A stretch of 7,703 nucleotides of DNA from an uncultured Eubacteriales bacterium. GTDB lineage: Bacteria; Bacillota_A; Clostridia; Peptostreptococcales; Anaerovoracaceae. The stretch is from contig CADATR010000080.1 of assembly GCA_902790885.1 (NCBI GenBank), positions 1 through 7,703 of the forward strand, written 5' to 3'. The notes beneath the pieces are model-generated. The model saw nothing but the letters and a program-made list of their open reading frames with translations, had not been told where the DNA came from and ran no database searches. How positions within the stretch are numbered: the stretch's first letter is position 1; each line of letters starts with the position of its first letter. Made by a program: the position numbers and the translations under genes. Below, in pieces: positions 1 to 6,172 of the stretch.

Positions 1-1
1 C

Positions 2-112
2 AAGGACAAGATACGCTTCTTCATGAGCCTGCCTAGAGGCGAGCGGCTGAATGAAATGCTTGAGCACTACAGGCAGAGAATGGAGGAGCTCGAGAAGGCA
101 CTGGAGAGATAG
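2..112 (+). CDS. C-terminal end of an unidentified protein (5' end outside window)
   Basis: An open frame enters from the left edge and stops at TAG 110-112, leaving 36 residues. The visible tail starts KDKIRFFMSLPRGERLNEML and continues into a charged helix rich in Arg, Glu and Leu (ending LEKALER). That pattern suggests an amphipathic or coiled-coil C-terminal helix, as in many small regulators and helical proteins. The codon choice (GAG, CTC, AAG, AGA) resembles that of the confident genes downstream, which supports real coding. I do not recognise the family, and too little is present to assign a function. No strong terminator follows directly; the first hairpin with a T-run is at 302-325, about 190 bases on. 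Confidence 0.6.
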   Translation, partial: KDKIRFFMSLPRGERLNEMLEHYRQRMEELEKALER

Positions 113-242
113 CAACGGGGGCCGCTTAACCATAAATCCACGGCTTTCCGCTCGACTCCACTGACTCGCGGGGGCTGCCGATCACTCGACCTTGCCTTAT
201 ATGCTGCTGCAGTTGTGGCAATCAGCAGAGAAGTCTAAAAAA

Positions 243-297
243 CTACATAATTACGGGCAGAATTGAAGCGCTGAGTTGTGTAGATTCGAAGCGAATC
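243..297 (+). other. Possible structured RNA just upstream of a terminator
   Basis: CTACATAA at 243-250 can pair over its full length with TTGTGTAG at 276-283, with one G-U pair. It is followed by a perfect 6-bp hairpin, GATTCG/CGAATC (283-288 with 292-297), and then by the hairpin plus T-run at 302-325. Two stems followed by a terminator is the layout of a small RNA or a structured 3' UTR. A poor promoter-like pair lies upstream (TTGTGG, 17 bases, TAAAAA). The stems are short and no known family is recognised. Confidence 0.22.
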
Positions 298-301
298 ATT
301 G

Positions 302-325
302 AAAAGGGCATAACGCTCTTTTTTT
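302..325 (+). terminator. Weak intrinsic terminator
   Basis: AAAAGGGC (302-309) pairs with GCTCTTTT (315-322), with one G-U pair and the 5-base loop ATAAC. A run of seven T ends at 325. The GC part of the stem is only about four pairs, so efficiency is uncertain, but the A-tract/hairpin/T-tract layout is typical. It could end transcription from the gene at 2-112 or from a small RNA starting between them. Confidence 0.5.
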
Positions 326-503
326 CATAGATAAGAAGGCTGCTCGAAGGTGATTATAAGAAATACGATATCGTCAGGCTGATGGCATAGGAGGCAGGGG
401 ACGGAGCTGTGCTCTTGCGCAAATGCTCTCAACTGTGACGAAATTACACAGATATGCCTCGCTGTGCAGAGCTTGTGCTGCCGGCTGGTAGTAATATTTC
501 CTC

Positions 504-558
504 AGGAGCTTAAGGGCCTCAGGCATTGTCCAATAAAGCTTAAGGCTCTTAAGTTCCT
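504..558 (+). other. Long 16-bp hairpin, probably an RNA structure
   Basis: Bases 504-519 pair with 543-558 over 16 consecutive positions. Fourteen pairs are Watson-Crick and two are G-U when read on the plus strand; the loop is 23 bases. Read on the minus strand the same two positions become A-C mismatches, so the structure favours a plus-strand transcript. The stem includes CTTAAG on both arms, and a third AGCTTAAG lies in the loop and 3' arm. No T-run follows, so it is not a simple terminator. Function unknown. Confidence 0.4.
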
Positions 559-1171
559 ATCCCTCTCATAAGGGCGCACAGCTGATAGTCTTCGGCGATC
601 CCAACAGCAAAAGAGCGGTCCGCTATATGAAGGTGGTATCGATAGACTAAAGAAACGGGGTATCTTTGTGGCCGCCTCTGCCGGCGCATAAGGCGAGGGC
701 AGGCGCTGCCCGGCTGCCTTTCGGTCGAGATGCTGCATACATTCTTATGCATTACGACAAGTGATGACTATAGTTTCAATTTCGGGGTTGCGGTATCAAT
801 TTTGTGACTTCGTAACCACATATCGTCTAATATCGTCGTCACTTTTTTAAAGAAAAAGAACCGGAGTGCTCAGAAAAAACATCAGATAGCATTTCATCAT
901 GCCCGCTATCCTTGCCAGAAGGACTTTTTTGTGAGAACGATCTGATAAAAATCCATTTTCATGAATGAATATCAATATAAGTACTGCCTGGGAGCTTATA
1001 GGAGGCTCCTGAAAATGTGTGTGTGACGATGCAACAGCTCTTTCAGGGCAGGCGTCGTCAATTTTGTTACGATGATATGCGTTTTTCACATAGGCGTCGT
1101 CACTGACCCATCCCTGTCTCTCCTGTCTCCTTCCGCCTCCCCATTCTTGTGAACTTATTTATGAACATACG

Positions 1172-1200
1172 TTGACAATTGAATCAAGCAGTGCTACATT
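1172..1200 (+). promoter_or_regulatory. Sigma-A-type promoter of the trpB2 T-box transcript
   Basis: A perfect -35 box, TTGACA (1172-1177), is separated by exactly 17 bases from TACATT (1195-1200), a 4 of 6 match to TATAAT. Transcription would start near 1207, just ahead of the T-box stem I at about 1225, which is the expected position. Confidence 0.8.
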
Positions 1201-1436
1201 AGCAGTAATTTAATACCGAACAAACCTTTGAGGGAGAGTGAGTAGGTCACGATGCTTACATATGAGCGAGCTGCCGATGGTGAGAGGGCAGCATGCGGAG
1301 GCGTGACTGAATGGACTCCTGAGGGCGACAGGAAAGGGATGTACATCCTGAGTATGGGAGACGGAGAGAAAACTTCGTTACCAAATGATGCATATGTTGG
1401 TATGCAGTGAGTGGGCAGGGGCGACCCTGTCAAGCC

Positions 1437-1478
1437 GGGTGGCACCGCAGAAGTTATGTATTACCGTGCTTCTGTCCC
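1437..1478 (+). promoter_or_regulatory. T-box antiterminator
   Basis: GGG (1437-1439) pairs with CCC (1476-1478). The 7-base bulge TGGCACC (1440-1446) follows, where the NCCA end of uncharged tRNA docks. Then GCAGAAG (1447-1453) pairs with CTTCTGT (1469-1475). Its 3' arm uses the same bases as the 5' arm of the terminator (1467-1478), so the two folds exclude each other. Confidence 0.92.
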
Positions 1479-1516
1479 AGCATGTATTATGCCGGGACGG
1501 GAGCATTTTTGTTTTT
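1467..1516 (+). terminator. Regulated intrinsic terminator of the T-box leader
   Basis: TGCTTCTGTCCC (1467-1478) pairs with GGGACGGGAGCA (1494-1505) over 12 positions, two of them G-U. GCAT/ATGC can pair inside the loop. The tract TTTTTGTTTTT (1506-1516) follows. It forms when tRNA-Trp is charged and so stops transcription before trpB2. Confidence 0.92.
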
Positions 1517-1584
1517 CCCTTCCGGGCAGCGGACGGGTCCGGTATATCCGTCCGCATACATCTGATCTTATAAAGGACTGGAGA

Positions 1585-1591
1585 AAAGGAG
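1585..1591 (+). promoter_or_regulatory. Ribosome binding site fixing the trpB2 start
   Basis: AAAGGAG lies 8 bases ahead of ATG 1600. It supports this start over the in-frame GTG at 1411, which sits inside the T-box leader before the terminator. Confidence 0.85.
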
Positions 1592-1599
1592 AACTATCA

Positions 1600-2967
1600 A
1601 TGGAAAACTATCGCATCTATCTGACAGAAGAAGAGATCCCAACACATTACTACAACCTGAGAGCGGACATGAGGAAGAAACCTGCGCCTCTTCTCAACCC
1701 GGGCACAATGAAGCCTATGACTGCTGAGGAGCTCAAGGGCGTATTCTGCGAGGAACTGGTGGCTCAGGAGCTCGACAACGACACAAGATACATCGAGATC
1801 CCTGAGGAGATCAGAGACTACTACAAGATCTACAGACCGTCGCCGGTAGTGCGCGCGTACAATCTCGAAAAACAGCTCGGAACACCGGCGAAGATCTACT
1901 TCAAATTCGAGGGAAACAACACTTCAGGTTCGCACAAGCTCAACTCGGCCGCCGCTCAGGCCTACTACGCAAAGAAGCAGGGCCTGAAAGGAATTACAAC
2001 AGAGACCGGAGCCGGTCAGTGGGGAACTGCTATGTCGATGGCATGCGCTCATTTCGGACTTGACTGCAAGGTATACATGGTAAAGGGCTCGTACGAGCAG
2101 AAGCCTTTCCGCCGCGAGGTGATGCGCACATACGGCGCTGACGTAGTCGCTTCGCCGTCGGATACCACTAAGGTGGGCCGCGCCCTTCTCGAGGAATTCC
2201 CGGGAACAACCGGAAGCCTGGGCTGCGCCATCTCAGAAGCTGTTGAGGTGGCAGTCACTTCCGAAGGATACAGATACGTGCTCGGAAGCGTGCTCAACCA
2301 GGTGCTGCTGCACCAGAGCGTCATAGGACAGGAGGCATACACGGCTCTCAAGAAGATAGGCGTGGAGCCGGATATCATCATAGGCTGCACGGGCGGCGGA
2401 TCGAACCTCGGCGGACTCATCGCTCCGTTCATGGGCGAGAAGCTCAGAGGCGAAAAGGATTACAGATTCATCGCGGCTGAGCCGGCATCATGCCCGAGCC
2501 TTACAAGGGGCAAATACCTGTACGACTTCTGCGACACCGGAAACGTCTGCCCGCTCGCGAAGATGTACACACTCGGCAATAAATTCATCCCGTCGCCTAT
2601 CCACGCAGGCGGACTCAGGTTCCACGGAATGAGCACCATCATCTCCGAGCTCTACGACCAGGGCATGATGGAAGCCGTTGCGTACGAGCAGACAGAGGTG
2701 TTCGAGGCAGCTGAGATCTTCGCAAGGGCTGAAGGCATACTCCCTGCTCCTGAGAGCAGCCACGCCATCAGGGCCGCCATCGATACCGCGCTGGAGTGCA
2801 AAGAGAGCGGTGAGGAGAAGACCATACTCTTCGGACTCTCGGGAACAGGCTACTTCGACCTCGTTGCTTACCAGCAGTACAACGACGGCACCATGACAGA
2901 CTACATCCCTACGGACGAGGATCTGGCCGAAGCTCTGAAGTGCGTTCCGCCGCAGCCTGAAGAATAG
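1600..2967 (+). CDS. trpB: Tryptophan synthase beta chain, TrpB2 type
   Basis: PLP enzyme that joins L-serine and indole to make L-tryptophan; cytoplasmic. The protein is 455 residues, the usual size of TrpB2 (about 430-460) and longer than classical TrpB1 (about 400). It has the long N-terminal extension of that class. Visible motifs are the PLP lysine in SGSHKLNSA (K113), ETGAGQWG at 135-142 containing the catalytic glutamate E135, the phosphate-binding GGGSN at 265-269, EGILPAPESSHA at 378-389, and GLSGTG near 412-417. All key residues appear intact. The T-box with a Trp codon supports a tryptophan role independently of homology. No trpA or other trp gene is adjacent, so it probably uses free indole, or works with a TrpA encoded elsewhere. 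Some TrpB2 proteins prefer phosphoserine, and I cannot assign the subgroup. The frame extends upstream to 1411 but that part is leader RNA. Confidence 0.95.
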   Translation: MENYRIYLTEEEIPTHYYNLRADMRKKPAPLLNPGTMKPMTAEELKGVFCEELVAQELDNDTRYIEIPEEIRDYYKIYRPSPVVRAYNLEKQLGTPAKIYFKFEGNNTSGSHKLNSAAAQAYYAKKQGLKGITTETGAGQWGTAMSMACAHFGLDCKVYMVKGSYEQKPFRREVMRTYGADVVASPSDTTKVGRALLEEFPGTTGSLGCAISEAVEVAVTSEGYRYVLGSVLNQVLLHQSVIGQEAYTALKKIGVEPDIIIGCTGGGSNLGGLIAPFMGEKLRGEKDYRFIAAEPASCPSLTRGKYLYDFCDTGNVCPLAKMYTLGNKFIPSPIHAGGLRFHGMSTIISELYDQGMMEAVAYEQTEVFEAAEIFARAEGILPAPESSHAIRAAIDTALECKESGEEKTILFGLSGTGYFDLVAYQQYNDGTMTDYIPTDEDLAEALKCVPPQPEE

Positions 2968-3029
2968 AGGGCGCCTCACAAAAGTCAGGACATGTTTTGT
3001 TAAAAAACCCAAAGAATCGTGCCCGGTCA

Positions 3030-3058
3030 TTGACATAATGCAGAAGAAATAATAAAAT
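3030..3058 (+). promoter_or_regulatory. Sigma-A-type promoter of the lysine operon
   Basis: A perfect -35 box, TTGACA (3030-3035), is separated by 17 bases from TAAAAT (3053-3058), a 5 of 6 match to TATAAT. The predicted start near 3065 is a few bases ahead of helix P1 of the riboswitch at 3071. Confidence 0.82.
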
Positions 3059-3070
3059 TGCCTCAATTGA

Positions 3071-3235
3071 GATAGAGGACGCGTCACGTCATCAGTAGTA
3101 CTCCCGCTTTACCAGTGCAGTGGAGGGAGGATCGAAAGGGGCTGACGCCGAAGTGAAGCCGGGGCTGCACCCGGGCCGATCTGGGCGGACGCAATAAGAT
3201 GCGTACGACTGTCGCGAAATACGCGGAGCGCTATC
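3071..3235 (+). promoter_or_regulatory. Lysine riboswitch (L-box) aptamer
   Basis: This cis-acting RNA binds L-lysine. Helix P1 is GATAG (3071-3075) with CTATC (3231-3235). Conserved landmarks appear in the family order: AGAGGACGCG just after the P1 5' strand; AGTAGT near 3095; a GAAAGGGG segment followed by GCCGAAG (3147-3153); a GGGGCTGCACCCGGG region; a hairpin ACGCA/TGCGT (3189-3193 with 3200-3204); ACTGTCGCG at 3208-3216; and a last hairpin, CGCG/CGCG (3213-3216 with 3222-3225), running into GGAGCGCTATC. The placement directly before dapA-dapB-ddh-lysA fits exactly. Lysine binding should stabilise P1 and let the terminator at 3274-3304 form. One candidate competing pairing is ATCAG 3246-3250 with CTGAT 3280-3284, but the antiterminator fold is uncertain. 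Confidence 0.93.
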
Positions 3236-3273
3236 CATGATAAGCATCAGAGTTATTTGTTTTGATTTGTCAT

Positions 3274-3304
3274 GAGCAGCTGATCCGCATCAGCTGCTCT
3301 TTTT
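3274..3304 (+). terminator. Regulated intrinsic terminator of the lysine riboswitch
   Basis: GAGCAGCTGA (3274-3283) pairs perfectly over 10 bp with TCAGCTGCTC (3290-3299), with a 6-base loop TCCGCA. Five T follow at 3300-3304. It lies 38 bases after the aptamer and 84 bases before dapA, the usual arrangement for transcriptional OFF control. Confidence 0.93.
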
Positions 3305-3388
3305 GATCCGGGCAGTCTCTGAAGTATCTGAACGATAGCCTCATCTCATTCTTGGACACCATTATTCAAAATGAGGAGGTAATTAACA

Positions 3389-4282
3389 ATGGCAAGAACC
3401 AACACTATTTTCGAAGGAGTCGCTACAGCTCTCATCACACCTATGACAGAGGACGGAGTCAATTTTGACCAGTTCGGAGCACTGATCGACTGGCAGATCG
3501 AGTCGGGCATCGACGCTCTCGTCATCGCCGGCACCACGGGTGAAGGCTCAACCCTTACGGATGAAGAGCACAAGGCATGCATCAGCTACGCTGTAGAGAG
3601 AGCGAACGGAAGAGTTCCTATCATCGCCGGCACGGGATCGAACCACACCGAGTACGGCAAGCAGCTCACAAAGTATGCCAGCGACGCCGGCGCAGACGCC
3701 TGCCTGATAGTCACTTCGTACTACAACAAGGCTACTCAGAACGGTCTGGTGAAGCTCTTCAGCGAGTACGCAAGCGTAAGCAACGTGCCTATCATCGCGT
3801 ACAACGTTCCTTCGAGAACAGGACTCAACATAGAGCCGTCAACATACGTAAAGCTCGCTGAGATCGACGGAGTAGCGGCCATCAAGGAGGCAAACTCCAA
3901 CATCTCAAAGATCGTTGACACATTCGCTCTCGCGGGCGACAAGCTCGACGTTTACTCGGGCAATGACGACCAGATAGTTCCTTTCCTGTCGATGGGAAGC
4001 AAGGGAGTCATCTCGGTGCTGTCGAACGTCATCCCTGCTGAGACAAGAGAGATCTGCACAAGATTCTGGAACGGCGATGTAGCGGGCGCGGCTGCTCTTC
4101 AGTGCAAGTACAACGAGCTCGTAAAGGCTCTCTTCTGCGAAGTTAACCCTATCCCTGTAAAGGAAGCTCTGGCAATGATGGGATGGTGCGATCCTATTAT
4201 CAGATCGCCGCTGTACCGCATGGAGGAGCAGAACCTCGCGAGACTGCGCAAGGCCATGACAGATCTCGGTATCATTCAGTAA
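3389..4282 (+). CDS. dapA: 4-Hydroxy-tetrahydrodipicolinate synthase
   Basis: First committed step of lysine and diaminopimelate synthesis: condenses pyruvate with L-aspartate-4-semialdehyde through a Schiff base. The protein is 297 residues, the normal length for this (beta/alpha)8-barrel aldolase. Visible motifs are GTTGEGSTL at 48-56 (T49 and T50 correspond to the active-site threonines), SYYNK with Y112 in the proton relay, YNVPSRTG at 138-145 (catalytic Y138, and R143 for the semialdehyde carboxylate), and the Schiff-base lysine K166 in AAIKEAN. All are intact. The start is set by AGGAGG (3374-3379), 9 bases before ATG. It is first in the operon and directly under lysine riboswitch control. 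Allosteric feedback by lysine is known for some DapA proteins but cannot be judged here. Confidence 0.97.
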   Translation: MARTNTIFEGVATALITPMTEDGVNFDQFGALIDWQIESGIDALVIAGTTGEGSTLTDEEHKACISYAVERANGRVPIIAGTGSNHTEYGKQLTKYASDAGADACLIVTSYYNKATQNGLVKLFSEYASVSNVPIIAYNVPSRTGLNIEPSTYVKLAEIDGVAAIKEANSNISKIVDTFALAGDKLDVYSGNDDQIVPFLSMGSKGVISVLSNVIPAETREICTRFWNGDVAGAAALQCKYNELVKALFCEVNPIPVKEALAMMGWCDPIIRSPLYRMEEQNLARLRKAMTDLGIIQ

Positions 4283-4357
4283 TCAGATGATAACCAGTCA
4301 ATATCAGTATTTTACCGGATCCGGAAGATCCAATAACATAAACGGAGGAAGAGCCTG

Positions 4358-5089
4358 ATGAAGGTGATAATTAACGGAATAGACGGAGCGATGGGTTCGA
4401 TCCTCGCCCGCATCATAGCCAGTACTGACGACATGGAAGTGATAGCCGGCGTGACTCCTACGGGAGCCGACGGGGCTTATCTCATGATGGACGCGTATCA
4501 GGGACCGGCGGACATGGTGATCGATTTTTCGCACCATTCCGTTACGGCCGAGCTGATGGACTACTGCGTGAAGCGCGGGTTGCCTGCTGTGGTCTGCACG
4601 ACGGGGCAGACTGAAGAGGAGATGGCGTGCATCGCTAAGGCTGCCGAGAGCATCCCTGTATTCAAGTCGGGGAACATGTCTGTCGGAGTTGCGATCACGG
4701 CCAAAGTGGTGAAGGAGATCGCGGCCAAGTTCGGAGCCTGCGACATTGAGATCGTAGAGACCCATCATAACAGAAAGGTGGACGCTCCGAGCGGCACAGC
4801 ACTGATGCTGGCTGACGCGGTAAGGGAGGCAAGGCCTGAGCTTCACTACAATCTCGGAAGATCCGGCGACTGCAAGCGCGAGCCGGATGAGATAGGCATC
4901 AATTCAGTCAGAATGGGCAACATAGTCGGTATCCACGAGGTGATGTTCGGGACCAACACGCAGACTATAACCGTGACTCATCAGGCGCACGACAGGGCGC
5001 TCTTTGCCGACGGAGCGGTTGCCGCGGCGAGATTCCTCGCCGGAAAGCCTGCCGGATTATACAACATGGACGATCTGCTTGCCGACTAA
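4358..5089 (+). CDS. dapB: 4-Hydroxy-tetrahydrodipicolinate reductase
   Basis: Reduces the DapA product to tetrahydrodipicolinate with NAD(P)H. The protein is 243 residues, at the short end for the family (E. coli about 273). The missing length falls mainly in the N-terminal nucleotide-binding domain, between the first beta-alpha units and the DFS motif. Visible motifs are the dinucleotide loop GIDGAMG at 7-13, DFSHH at 56-60, TTG at 81-83, SGNMSVGV at 104-111, and the family signature ETHHNRKVDAPSGTA at 134-148, with catalytic H136/H137, K140 and the substrate-binding SGT. GGAGG (4344-4348) sits 9 bases before ATG. It lies 75 bases after dapA, with only a small GGATC/GATCC hairpin (4318-4332) between and no T-run, so the two are probably cotranscribed. 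Confidence 0.96.
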   Translation: MKVIINGIDGAMGSILARIIASTDDMEVIAGVTPTGADGAYLMMDAYQGPADMVIDFSHHSVTAELMDYCVKRGLPAVVCTTGQTEEEMACIAKAAESIPVFKSGNMSVGVAITAKVVKEIAAKFGACDIEIVETHHNRKVDAPSGTALMLADAVREARPELHYNLGRSGDCKREPDEIGINSVRMGNIVGIHEVMFGTNTQTITVTHQAHDRALFADGAVAAARFLAGKPAGLYNMDDLLAD

Positions 5090-5132
5090 GGGGGATGCCG
5101 GCAGCGGAATGCACATGGGACAAGAGAAGGAA

Positions 5133-5138
5133 AAGGAG
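5133..5138 (+). promoter_or_regulatory. Ribosome binding site fixing the ddh start
   Basis: AAGGAG lies 7 bases before ATG 5146. The other in-frame start, ATG 5095, would add a charged 17-residue tail just after the dapB stop and would place this site inside the coding region. Confidence 0.8.
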
Positions 5139-5145
5139 AATAAAA

Positions 5146-6126
5146 ATGATAAGAATCGGTATTGCCGGATATGGAAACATCGGAAGAGGAGTTGAGGCTG
5201 CTGTTACTCAGGCTCAGGACATGGAGCTTGTGGCTGTGTTCACAAGAAGAGACCCTGCGTCTGTGCAGACTGCGACGGGCGCGCCTGTGATGGCTTATGA
5301 TCAGATGGCAGGCATGAAGGACGACATAGACGTAGTCGTCATCTGCGGAGGCAGTGCAACAGACCTGCCTTGGATGACTCCTGAGCTCGCAGCGAACTTC
5401 AACGTCATCGACAGCTTCGACAATCACGCCAACATTCCTGAACACTTCGCGAATGTTGATGCGGCTGCGTCGGCTTCGGGCAAGGTAGGCATCATCTCGT
5501 GCGGATGGGATCCGGGATACTTCTCGCTCGCAAGGATAATCGCAGACGCTGCTCTCCCTGAGGGCGACAGCTATACATTCTGGGGAAGAGGCGTGAGCCA
5601 GGGTCACTCCGACGCGATCAGAAGGATCGAAGGCGTCAAGGACGCAAGGCAGTACACAGTGCCTGTTGAGGCTGCTGTTGAGAGCGTCAGGAACAACGAG
5701 CATCCGGAGTTCACGGCACGCCAGATGCACCTCAGAGAGTGCTGGGTTGTCGCTGAGGAGGGCGCCGACAAGGCTGCCATCGAAGAGGCGATCAAGACAA
5801 TGCCAAACTACTTTGAGCCATATGACACGACTGTCACATTCATCACTCAGGAAGAGCTCGACAGAGACCACAGCGGACTTCCGCACGGCGGCAGCGTCAT
5901 AAGAAGCGGCCGCACGGGCCTCGACAGGGAGTTCGACAACACAGTTGAATTCACGCTCAACCTCGATTCCAATCCGTTCTTCACCGGAAGCATCCTCGCC
6001 GCAGCTGCGCGCGCGGCATACAGGATGAACAGCGAAGGGCAGTGCGGAGCGCGTACACTCTTTGACGTACCGCCTGCATATCTTTCGCACCACTCGAGAG
6101 AGGAGCTCCTCGCGCACATGCTCTAA
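5146..6126 (+). CDS. ddh: meso-Diaminopimelate D-dehydrogenase
   Basis: Catalyses NADPH-dependent reductive amination of tetrahydrodipicolinate (in its open keto form) with ammonia to meso-2,6-diaminopimelate, bypassing the acylated-intermediate branches. The protein is 326 residues, matching the family (about 320-330). It begins with the Rossmann motif GIAGYGNIGRG (5-15). Other family landmarks are the CGGSATD segment (68-73), DSFDNH (89-94), the substrate-domain segment SCGWDPGYFS (118-127), and FWGRGVSQGHSDA (145-157), followed by a C-terminal half ending in the small helix LLAHML. These match Ddh rather than DapF or DapL. It is placed between dapB and lysA, exactly between its substrate source and product consumer, 56 bases after dapB. 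Ddh has a patchy distribution among bacteria, and the open ammonia-dependent reaction suggests an ammonia-rich habitat (inference). Confidence 0.95.
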   Translation: MIRIGIAGYGNIGRGVEAAVTQAQDMELVAVFTRRDPASVQTATGAPVMAYDQMAGMKDDIDVVVICGGSATDLPWMTPELAANFNVIDSFDNHANIPEHFANVDAAASASGKVGIISCGWDPGYFSLARIIADAALPEGDSYTFWGRGVSQGHSDAIRRIEGVKDARQYTVPVEAAVESVRNNEHPEFTARQMHLRECWVVAEEGADKAAIEEAIKTMPNYFEPYDTTVTFITQEELDRDHSGLPHGGSVIRSGRTGLDREFDNTVEFTLNLDSNPFFTGSILAAAARAAYRMNSEGQCGARTLFDVPPAYLSHHSREELLAHML

Positions 6127-6160
6127 GATTCGGCCGTCGCGGCTGAGCAGAAAGAGCCTG

Positions 6161-6166
6161 AAAGGT
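6161..6166 (+). promoter_or_regulatory. Weak ribosome binding site of lysA
   Basis: AAAGGT, preceded by TG, lies 6 bases before ATG 6173. It is clearly poorer than the AGGAGG/GGAGG sites of dapA and dapB, suggesting lower LysA output per message. It still favours this start over the in-frame upstream codon at 6062, which would overlap ddh by about 65 bases. Confidence 0.55.
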
Positions 6167-6172
6167 AAAAAC

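Larger units (their letters stand above)
113..1171. other. About 1 kb region without a convincing gene
   Basis: No frame here has a good ribosome binding site followed by a recognisable protein. The longest open frames (minus 502-738 and minus 847-1089) lack Shine-Dalgarno sequences and family motifs. The stretch does hold a hairpin series ending in a T-run (243-325), a 16-bp hairpin (504-558), a weak hairpin plus T-run (909-930), and short repeats of CGTCGTCA. It could be a long 3' region of the left-hand gene, a host for small RNAs, or the remains of decayed genes. The sequence alone does not decide between these. Confidence 0.5.
1225..1516 (+). promoter_or_regulatory. T-box riboswitch, tRNA-Trp responsive (UGG specifier)
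   Basis: This leader RNA senses uncharged tRNA-Trp and controls read-through into trpB2. In stem I, GGTCACG (1245-1251) pairs with CGTGACT (1302-1308). Beside this helix are the loop E elements AGTA (1241-1244) and GAA (1309-1311), followed directly by the specifier codon TGG (1312-1314). The lower helix is 1232-1236 with 1316-1320. The apical stem is GCTGCC (1270-1275) with GGCAGC (1287-1292), closing a GATGGTGAGAG loop, with the ATGAG bulge element near 1262. A stem III candidate pairs TACCAA (1379-1384) with TTGGTA (1397-1402). The T-box motif GGGTGGCACCGCAG is at 1437-1450. The bulge base C after TGG would pair with a G discriminator base, which is usual for bacterial tRNA-Trp. Together these make the assignment very secure. 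Confidence 0.95.

Noticed and set aside
502..738. 78-residue minus-strand frame in the noncoding region
   Set aside because: There is no ribosome site, the composition is biased (Pro, Arg, Ser), and it overlaps the 504-558 hairpin. No support for coding.
847..1089. 80-residue minus-strand frame in the noncoding region
   Set aside because: It begins at a GTG without a Shine-Dalgarno sequence, its composition is not convincing and no family is recognised. It contains the repeat units rather than explaining them.
1411..1599. 63-residue N-terminal extension of trpB2 from an upstream GTG
   Set aside because: It runs through the T-box antiterminator and terminator, has no family similarity and no fitting ribosome site. 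ATG 1600 has a good AAAGGAG and gives the normal length.
2488..3087. 199-residue minus-strand open frame opposite trpB2
   Set aside because: It is antisense to trpB2 and crosses the lysine promoter, with no ribosome site and no recognisable motif.
3303..3313. TTGATCCGGGC shared with 7634-7644
   Set aside because: An 11-base match between a spacer after the lysine terminator and the end of an unrelated coding frame; no further similarity on either side, so coincidence is likely.
5095..5145. 17-residue N-terminal extension of Ddh
   Set aside because: The extension is highly charged and would contain the AAGGAG that serves ATG 5146. The Rossmann motif normally begins within the first few residues, as it does from 5146.
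6062..6172. 37-residue N-terminal extension of LysA overlapping ddh
   Set aside because: It is an out-of-frame reading of the ddh 3' end (RTTRERSSSRT and so on) with no family match. ATG 6173 gives the standard N-terminus.
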